From positions 1 to 50,552 of the forward strand of contig JAHHUC010000005.1 in the NCBI GenBank assembly GCA_020024215.1: DNA of 50,552 nt, written 5' to 3'. Position 1 is the stretch's first letter; every line of letters begins with the position of its first letter. The position numbers and the translations under genes were made by a program. This DNA is from Oscillospiraceae bacterium. GTDB taxonomy: Bacteria > Bacillota > Clostridia > Oscillospirales > Ruminococcaceae. Shown here in pieces: positions 1 through 5,974 of this stretch. Below the pieces are notes generated by a model that was not told where the DNA came from, ran no database searches, and saw only the letters and a program-made list of their open reading frames with translations.

Positions 1-671
1 TGCTCCGTAAGGAACGCCATCGTTATCAGCAAGGGGATATGGAGTTGAAAGAAGCCGTTACGAACATCTCTCACGACCTGCGAACACCATTAACAGCAAT
101 CTGCGGCTATCTGGATTTATTAAAGCATGAGGATAAGAGCGAAGCAGCACAAAGATATCTTAGCCGGATTGAGGAAAGAACAGAAGCTATGAAGTCTCTC
201 ACTGAGGAGCTGTTTCGTTATAGCATAATTCGTACAGAAAAAAGCCTTGCCCCAAAAAAGCTGAACCTTTGCCGACTGCTTGAGGATAATCTGCTTTCCT
301 TTTATGGGGTTATGCAGGAAAAAGGCATCGTCCCTCAAATTTCACTTCCGGAAGAACCTGTCTGGAGGATATTGGACAAGTCTGCGCTGAATCGTATTTT
401 TTCTAACATCCTCAATAATGCAGTCAAGTATTCCGATGGAGATTTGGCTGTGGAACTTACAGCAAATGGAACTATCACCTTTTCAAATACTGCTAAAGCC
501 TTGACTTCCGTGGAGGTGGGACGACTTTTCGACCGCTTTTATACAGTAGAATCCGGACAAAGCTCCACCGGACTGGGGCTGTCTATTGCTAAGATACTTA
601 CAGAAAAGTGCAATGGCCAAATTACGGCAAAATACCATGAAAAAAAGCTGTATATAAAATTGCAGCTATAA
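1..671 (+). CDS. Sensor histidine kinase, C-terminal part (5' end outside window)
   Basis: The reading frame is open from base 3, so the gene starts upstream of the window and the ATG at 39 is internal. What remains is the transmitter module. The HisKA dimerisation and phosphoacceptor helix carries the H box NISHDLRTPL just after position 39, so the phosphorylated His is in SHDLR. It is followed by a HATPase_c domain with an N box (NRIFSNILNNAVKYS), a short F-box-like stretch (DRFYTVES) and a G2 box TGLGLSIAK. The sensing region is missing, so the signal cannot be guessed. The kinase would autophosphorylate and pass phosphate to a response regulator, which is usually the adjacent upstream gene and so not visible. 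It converges on the flavoprotein gene at 803-1819, with a shared terminator between them. Confidence 0.9.
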   Translation, partial: LRKERHRYQQGDMELKEAVTNISHDLRTPLTAICGYLDLLKHEDKSEAAQRYLSRIEERTEAMKSLTEELFRYSIIRTEKSLAPKKLNLCRLLEDNLLSFYGVMQEKGIVPQISLPEEPVWRILDKSALNRIFSNILNNAVKYSDGDLAVELTANGTITFSNTAKALTSVEVGRLFDRFYTVESGQSSTGLGLSIAKILTEKCNGQITAKYHEKKLYIKLQL

Positions 672-705
672 GCAAGGGCATTTGCCAAAGACAGAAAAAA
701 CACCA

Positions 706-751
706 AAAGCAGGAGGCTTGACTGTATCATCACAGCCAAGCCTCCTGCTTT
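706..751. terminator. Bidirectional intrinsic terminator
   Basis: Perfect 15-bp inverted repeat: AAAGCAGGAGGCTTG at 706-720 and CAAGCCTCCTGCTTT at 737-751. The loop adds an inner CTGT/ACAG pairing. It sits between the convergent histidine kinase gene (+) and the alpha-hydroxy-acid dehydrogenase gene (-) and can serve both. The T-tract is short. Confidence 0.75.
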
Positions 752-802
752 CATCATATATTCCTACAATCGGTGATTTATGCCGTCATTGGAATAAAGT
801 GC

Positions 803-1819
803 CTATTTTCTTATCATATCTCTGCTTATATCCTTTATTGTGTGTGCTCCGCACATCTGCATAACATCCCTCAGCTCTGCTGACAGCTTTTCAATATAAC
901 AGGCTGCCCCCTCTTCGCCATTGCCATAAACAGCCACCACCATAGGTCTGCATATGAGGACTCCGTCAGCACCCAAAGCCAGAGCCTTGAAGATGTCGGT
1001 TCCGGAACGAATACCTCCGTCAACCAGCACCGTCATGGAGCCTTTTACAGCATCTGCTATTTCCTCCAAAACCTCTGCTGTTGAAGCACATTGGTCAAGA
1101 ACTCTTCCCCCATGATTTGACACCACAATAGCCGAAGCTCCTGCCTCCTTTGCCTTCAAAGCGCCCTTAACTGTCATTATGCCCTTTACTATAAACGGCT
1201 TGTCTGTCATTTTGACAATTTGAGCCAGCTGTTCTGTCGTTTTGCTTCCGGCAGGAGGATTCATATTTTTAAGAAAGGGCAGTCCCGCAGCATCAATATC
1301 CATAGCCACCGCAAAAGCATTGCTCTTTTCTGCCTGTAACAATTTGCTCCTTACAGTTTCAATATTCCACGGCTTGATTGTGGGTATGCCAATTCCGTTG
1401 TTTTCTTTTATAGCATCGGTTGCAGCGGTCATAACATCAGGATTTGTGCCGTCTCCTGTAAAGGCGGCAATACCTGCATCGGCACAGGCCTTGACCAGAA
1501 CCTTGTTGTATGTAATATCGTTATAAAGCTCACTGTAATGCAGATTCACCGCTCCTGCCGGGCCTGCAAAAAACGGATAGGAAAATTTTCTGCCAAACAA
1601 GGTGACGGTTGTGTCTATATCCCTGTTTTCGCATATTGTATCCATGTTGACACGAATTTCCTGCCATTTTTCAAAATTTCTTATTGCAGTATCACCCATG
1701 CCCTTAGCACCTGGGCCGGGTATTTGATTTTTGCACGCTCTTCCGTTGCACACCGGACATGCCTTGCAGTATGAGCCTATATTGGCTCTGGCATTGGAGA
1801 TAACCTCTTCATATGTCAT
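803..1819 (-). CDS. FMN-dependent alpha-hydroxy-acid dehydrogenase/oxidase with N-terminal Cys cluster
   Basis: Member of the glycolate oxidase/lactate dehydrogenase (FMN_dh) family: a TIM barrel that oxidises a 2-hydroxy acid to a 2-oxo acid on FMN. Visible family motifs are SNHGGRVLD, with the catalytic His and the substrate Arg, and the phosphate-binding VDGGIRSGTDIFKALALGA. The N-terminus holds four cysteines at residues 18, 21, 24 and 29 (CX2CX2CX4C), which canonical oxidases lack; they could hold an Fe-S cluster or zinc. I start at 1819 because GTGAGGAAGCAACA precedes that ATG; a longer reading would begin at 1846. It is the last minus-strand gene of the allantoin island, so glycolate, lactate or another hydroxy acid made nearby is a plausible substrate, but this is inferred. 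In an anaerobe the electron acceptor is unlikely to be oxygen. Confidence 0.85.
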   Translation of the reverse strand: MTYEEVISNARANIGSYCKACPVCNGRACKNQIPGPGAKGMGDTAIRNFEKWQEIRVNMDTICENRDIDTTVTLFGRKFSYPFFAGPAGAVNLHYSELYNDITYNKVLVKACADAGIAAFTGDGTNPDVMTAATDAIKENNGIGIPTIKPWNIETVRSKLLQAEKSNAFAVAMDIDAAGLPFLKNMNPPAGSKTTEQLAQIVKMTDKPFIVKGIMTVKGALKAKEAGASAIVVSNHGGRVLDQCASTAEVLEEIADAVKGSMTVLVDGGIRSGTDIFKALALGADGVLICRPMVVAVYGNGEEGAACYIEKLSAELRDVMQMCGAHTIKDISRDMIRK

Positions 1820-1895
1820 TGTTGCTTCCTCACTTTCATATATCATATGCTAACTATAACACTATTTTGTTTTATATACAATACGATAATTTTTC

Positions 1896-2477
1896 TCATC
1901 TGAATAATGACAATGCACAATATATCAATAGCAGAGCCATAATTGTGTTTGTAATTTTCCCATATTTTGAAAAAAGCCTTCTGAACATAGAGCCAAAGGC
2001 TGACCAGCACAGCGTAAGGATGAATCCGTTGACTGCAAGAAACAACGCAAAGCCGATAAGTATCGGTGTATTATCATTAAAGTAGGGAATTACATACACT
2101 TGCATGGATACTATGCAATAAATATACACCTTGGGATTTATAAACTGAAGCAGCATACCGGCAAAAAAATCTCCCCTTGTCTCCTTAGACTCAATTTCCT
2201 TGCTGTTCATAAACGTCTTATACGCCAAATAAAGCATATAAATTGCGCCGAGGAGCTTCATCAAATTTTTTGCCTGCTCAATAAGGCCGGACAATGCCGA
2301 ACACAGCAGAGTACACAATATTGCTATTATTGAAAATCCGCACAAAATTCCAAAATTAAAGGGAAGTGCCTTTTTAAAGCCCTTTCTGCCGGCATTTGTC
2401 ATGGACATAATTGTGTTTGGCCCCGGTGTACCTGCTGTAACTGTTGTATATGTAAGAAATTGAACAATATTGAACAC
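1896..2477 (-). CDS. LysE/RhtB-family amino acid exporter
   Basis: A 193-residue membrane protein of the LysE/RhtB exporter superfamily, which extrudes amino acids or related metabolites. The family signature TAGTPGPNTIM lies near residue 15, and about six hydrophobic segments cover the whole chain. A polar loop near residues 80-100 (KTFMNSKEIESKETRGDF) precedes the conserved INPK motif. The start codon is GTG at 2475-2477, placed by an AGGGGG Shine-Dalgarno seven bases upstream; no ATG in this frame fits. It follows allC1 but is separated from it by a good terminator, so it probably has its own promoter. It could export an amino acid or a dead-end product such as oxamate; this is speculation from position only. 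Confidence 0.85.
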   Translation of the reverse strand: MFNIVQFLTYTTVTAGTPGPNTIMSMTNAGRKGFKKALPFNFGILCGFSIIAILCTLLCSALSGLIEQAKNLMKLLGAIYMLYLAYKTFMNSKEIESKETRGDFFAGMLLQFINPKVYIYCIVSMQVYVIPYFNDNTPILIGFALFLAVNGFILTLCWSAFGSMFRRLFSKYGKITNTIMALLLIYCALSLFR

Positions 2478-2530
2478 ACCATAACCCCCTATACATATTT
2501 TCCCTGCAAATAATAACGCTTTATGCAGGC

Positions 2531-2561
2531 AAAGAAAAAGAACGATACCAAAATATCGTTC
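2531..2561 (-). terminator. Intrinsic terminator after allC
   Basis: On the minus strand GAACGATA, a TTTTGG loop and TATCGTTC are followed by a T-rich tail (TTTTTCTTT). It lies 23 bp after the allC stop codon and isolates the downstream lysE gene. Confidence 0.8.
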
Positions 2562-2584
2562 CTTTTCCTGCTTGTATATGATAA

Positions 2585-3826
2585 TTACTGGGCAACAAGT
2601 TTTTCTGCAAGTTCTGTCATAATCATTGTGGCCTTTGCAAATTCACTGTACTTTGTGAATTCAACAGGGCAATGACTTCTTCCGTCCTTGCTGGGAACAA
2701 AAAGCATAACGGTGGGCAGAACCTGTCCTATTTCCAACGCATCATGGCCGGCGCCGCTGGGAAGATACTTGTATGTAAACTTATGCAGCTTGCAGCTTTC
2801 CTCCATGATTTTGAGCATTTCCTCTGAGAGATTAACAGGTGTTATCACAAGCTTTGTATCAATGGTGTATGATCCTCCCATCGCCTTTACCTCGCGGTCA
2901 AGGGCTGCGCGTATCCTGTTGGCAATGTCATTGATATTGTCATTGTTCCTTGAACGTATATCAACTGTAAACTCTACCTTTTCAGCCACAATATTCATTC
3001 CGCCGGGAATGGTGTTTATATATCCTGTTGTTGCAACGGTTCCATCGGCCTTTTCTCTTGCCCAATCAGGGATTTTGGAGATGACCTTTGTTGCCGCATC
3101 AACAGCATCCATACGCATATTCATAGGTGTGGTTCCGGCATGATCTGCTCTTCCTAAAACCGTAACCATATATCTCTGAATTCCTACAATGCAGTCAACA
3201 AGGCCTATTTCGATATTTTCGGTGTCTAAAACAGGGCCCTGCTCAATGTGAAGCTCAAGGAAGTTTCCTATTGAGCCCTTTGGCCATTTTGCCTCTGTGA
3301 CCTTTTCAGGATCAAGGCCATAGCTCTTCATGGCATCATAAATGGATATTCCGTCCTTATCCTTGAATCTCTTGCAGTATTGAGCATCTCTGTTTCCCAT
3401 TATTGCGCCTGAGCCGAAATAGCCTGTTCCGAATCTCATGCCCTCTTCATCGCAGAATCCAACAACCACAAAATTTCTCTTGAGCTTGGTTCCTTTGAGT
3501 TTAAGCTGTCTTGCCACCTCTATTGCAGACACAACACCGGCGATGCCGTCATAATCTCCGCCGTTTACAACAGAGTCATAATGCGAACCCATCATGACGC
3601 ATGGAAGCTCCGGGTTCTCGCCCTTTAAAATTCCGATAACATTTCCGGCTGCATCTTCTCTTACATCAAGCCCTATTTCTTCCATTGTTTTCTTGAGAAA
3701 ATTCACAGCTTCCCTTGCCTCCTTTGTAAACGGAAGGCGTGTACACCCATTTCCCGGAGTGGCTGTAAATTGTTTGAGGGTTTCCAAATCTTCTGCTATT
3801 CTTCCTGTAATTTCCTCAGCTCTCAC
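2585..3826 (-). CDS. allC: Allantoate amidohydrolase (AllC, M20 family)
   Basis: Zinc-dependent M20-fold amidohydrolase of the AllC/N-carbamoyl-amino-acid hydrolase group, 413 residues (E. coli AllC has about 411). AllC hydrolyses allantoate to ureidoglycine, CO2 and ammonia in the cytosol. Metal-site motifs are clear: SHYDSVVNGGDYDG (His82, Asp93), CDEEGMRFG (Glu127/128) and LELHIEQGP (His193). The dimerisation-lid motif HAGTTPM and the C-terminal SGAGHDA both match AllC rather than generic carbamoylases. The start is GTG at 3826, preceded by GGGAGAG; there is no better ATG. It is the third gene of a tight run (permease, 69-aa membrane protein, allC; gaps of about 20 bp) and ends at a terminator. 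A related hydrolase gene lies at 24060-25301; this copy is the better AllC candidate. Confidence 0.85.
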   Translation of the reverse strand: MRAEEITGRIAEDLETLKQFTATPGNGCTRLPFTKEAREAVNFLKKTMEEIGLDVREDAAGNVIGILKGENPELPCVMMGSHYDSVVNGGDYDGIAGVVSAIEVARQLKLKGTKLKRNFVVVGFCDEEGMRFGTGYFGSGAIMGNRDAQYCKRFKDKDGISIYDAMKSYGLDPEKVTEAKWPKGSIGNFLELHIEQGPVLDTENIEIGLVDCIVGIQRYMVTVLGRADHAGTTPMNMRMDAVDAATKVISKIPDWAREKADGTVATTGYINTIPGGMNIVAEKVEFTVDIRSRNNDNINDIANRIRAALDREVKAMGGSYTIDTKLVITPVNLSEEMLKIMEESCKLHKFTYKYLPSGAGHDALEIGQVLPTVMLFVPSKDGRSHCPVEFTKYSEFAKATMIMTELAEKLVAQ

Positions 3827-3847
3827 GTTATTTTCTCTCCCTTAAAA

Positions 3848-4057
3848 TTATTCTTTATTTTTTCTTCTGCGATCAAAGATATATACCTTTACCGGAGAAT
3901 ACAGCATTGCCGCTGTCACCAAAAGCATTGCAGCAGCAAGCAAAATATCATTTGAAAAATAAAGCCCTGTCATTATCATGGCAAAGGCAGCTACAATAGC
4001 AAGAAAAGCTATTGTAAGCCCTCCCTCTTTGGTTTTAAAAAAGCTTTTCTCCTTCAT
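3848..4057 (-). CDS. Small two-helix membrane protein next to LctP-type permease
   Basis: A 69-residue protein with a lysine-rich N-terminus (MKEKSFFKTKEGG), two hydrophobic segments (about residues 14-32 and 36-53) and a basic C-terminus (DRRRKNKE). The positive-inside rule would put both ends in the cytoplasm. I place the start at the ATG at 4057 because AGGAGAG lies seven bases upstream; a longer frame reaching 4111 overlaps the permease gene and has no such site. It begins 19 bp after the permease stop and ends 21 bp before allC, so the three are almost certainly co-transcribed. I do not recognise a family. A small accessory subunit of the permease is a reasonable guess, no more. Confidence 0.7.
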   Translation of the reverse strand: MKEKSFFKTKEGGLTIAFLAIVAAFAMIMTGLYFSNDILLAAAMLLVTAAMLYSPVKVYIFDRRRKNKE

Positions 4058-4076
4058 AATTCTCTCCTGTAATAAA

Positions 4077-5669
4077 TCAAATGCAAACCAGAACAAACAA
4101 AACTGCGCCAATTGCTATTGTCACAGGAGCTGTTATGGCTATTATTTTCCTCAGCACTTCACCTTCACTGCCAAGTATATTGGCGGTTGTAGTGCCGAGT
4201 ATAATTTTGCTGGGGCTGACTGCACTTCCTATTGCTCCGCCGGCTGACTGTGCGCCTAAAACTGCTGAAACATTGACATCCAAAAGCTGTGCGGTTGTAA
4301 CCTGAAAGCCTCCGAACAGGATATTAGAGCTCATGTTGCTTCCTGTCATAAATGTTCCTAACAGACCTACAAACGGCGCAAGTATAACATAAAACTTGCC
4401 GAGGACATTTGCAATGCCGTTTGCAAGAACAACGGTTTGGCCTGTTCCGTCCATTATTTTGGACATGATGACAAGTCCGATCACAGCTATTCCCGAGGGC
4501 ATTGTCATTGTCACAGACTTTATGAAGGCCCTCTTTGCCCCGCCGCTTTTTATCCAGCCATGCTTTTTATAATACAAAAGACCTATAACGGCAGACACAA
4601 ACAAAAACATGCTTGCATGGGTGAACAATGTAAGCGGTGAGAAGCACTCTGATGCAGGATTTACATGTCCAAGCCCTGTTCTTGTCTCCAAAAATGCAAA
4701 GCCAAAGGATATTCTGCTTAAAAATTCATTTATGGGCTTAACTGTAAGGACAACAAGTGTAAGCAGAGAAAGCAGAATGTATGGTACAAACGCCTGAAGC
4801 AGCGTCATATCATCAGGCTCTTGGGCATGGCTTTCCTCAAAAAAGCCCCTTTCCATAATCGGGCTTTCCTCTATGCTCCACTTTTCTTTATACATTTTCA
4901 TTTTTCCCAAAAGAAGAATTACCACAAGGGAAATGCAAGACGGAACAAAGCAGGCTATGGTTGTATTTATGCTGCTTAAAACAAGCTCTCCGCCGCCTTG
5001 TATCAGCGACAGAATCATGACAGCTGCAAAGCCTTTTTTCAAGCCCTTGCCCTTTGCATAAAACCAGCAGACAGCAAAGCCGGAAACAGCATTCCAAAAC
5101 CAGATAAAAGCTGCTGTCCAGATGGCGGTGGTCAGATATTCTTCAGTTCCGCTAACAAGGTTTGCCGACATCGCAAGAGAATCCCATGCTGCGCCAAGCG
5201 TTCCGAATGTGTTGCCCCATGATTGGCCAAACAATGGTATTATAACCGCCCATATGGGCTTTACACCTATTCCTATAAGCAGTGGTGCGCCTACTGCCAC
5301 AGGTACGCCGAATCCGGTAATTCCCTGAAGAAAGCTCTCAAAAACCCAGCCCATTGCAAGCACCAGCAAAAGCTCGTTGGGAAGAAGCTTTCTCATCCCG
5401 TTTCTTATTACCTGAAAGGCCTTTGCCTCATCCCCGACCTGATACATGAGAATTGCTGTCCAGACAATCAGCAGGATTATCATTGCGTTCCATATGCCCT
5501 TTGCGCTTTCTGATGCAATAAGCTGCACATCGGCCTTAAACAAGGTCATTCCTGTAAAAATCGTTATCATAAGCCCCACAGGAGCAGCTTCGGTGGCGCC
5601 CCATTTGAATTTCATCATAAGCACCAGCAGCACAACTATGGGTAAAAATGCCATTATCCACATAAACAT
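4077..5669 (-). CDS. LctP/LldP-family permease (lactate/glycolate type)
   Basis: A 530-residue polytopic membrane protein of the lactate permease (LctP) family, close to the usual 530-560 residues. Family motifs include QGITGFGVPVAVGAP and FGQSWGNTFGTLGAAW in the first half and LLGTFMTGSNMSSNILFG in the second. The family moves lactate, glycolate or other 2-hydroxy acids with protons. Its place between the oxamate carbamoyltransferase fusion gene and allC suggests a substrate or product of ureide breakdown (glycolate, oxamate, allantoate); that is inference. The ATG at 5669 is preceded by AAGGATGAG at a somewhat long spacing, and the ATG two codons later is possible. A small membrane protein and allC follow within about 20 bp each, forming an operon that begins after a 305-bp leader. 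Confidence 0.85.
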   Translation of the reverse strand: MFMWIMAFLPIVVLLVLMMKFKWGATEAAPVGLMITIFTGMTLFKADVQLIASESAKGIWNAMIILLIVWTAILMYQVGDEAKAFQVIRNGMRKLLPNELLLVLAMGWVFESFLQGITGFGVPVAVGAPLLIGIGVKPIWAVIIPLFGQSWGNTFGTLGAAWDSLAMSANLVSGTEEYLTTAIWTAAFIWFWNAVSGFAVCWFYAKGKGLKKGFAAVMILSLIQGGGELVLSSINTTIACFVPSCISLVVILLLGKMKMYKEKWSIEESPIMERGFFEESHAQEPDDMTLLQAFVPYILLSLLTLVVLTVKPINEFLSRISFGFAFLETRTGLGHVNPASECFSPLTLFTHASMFLFVSAVIGLLYYKKHGWIKSGGAKRAFIKSVTMTMPSGIAVIGLVIMSKIMDGTGQTVVLANGIANVLGKFYVILAPFVGLLGTFMTGSNMSSNILFGGFQVTTAQLLDVNVSAVLGAQSAGGAIGSAVSPSKIILGTTTANILGSEGEVLRKIIAITAPVTIAIGAVLFVLVCI

Positions 5670-5974
5670 AGCATATACTCATCCTTTATCTATAAAATCT
5701 CCATTTATTAAAGCAAACATTCTTCATAAATGAATCGTTGTTCCCCTATCATCTAAAAACCCGGTATGTACAGCCTGTCTTTTTTTAGAAAGACAGCATT
5801 TTTATTTCACGCAGGTTTTTATTGTTTAAAGCTGCAAAGAAGAAGCAAAAACATTGAAAATATTTATTTTAAGACATAAGAGAGGCCACATCAAATATGC
5901 AGCCTTGCCCTTATGCATTATTTTCAAAGCGTTTATCTATACATTTTGCCTTTCCCTGCATCCTGATGTGGATT
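5670..5974. other. 305-bp intergenic leader of the permease operon
   Basis: No gene is seen. The stretch separates the end of the FdrA-DUF1116 fusion gene from the permease. It contains a perfect 8-bp inverted repeat, CTGTCTTT at 5775-5782 and AAAGACAG at 5789-5796, about 105 bp upstream of the permease start. The T-rich tail is on the plus side, so it is not a good terminator for the minus-strand genes and may be a leader hairpin or operator. I could not find a convincing promoter or a clear terminator for the upstream gene. Confidence 0.5.
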
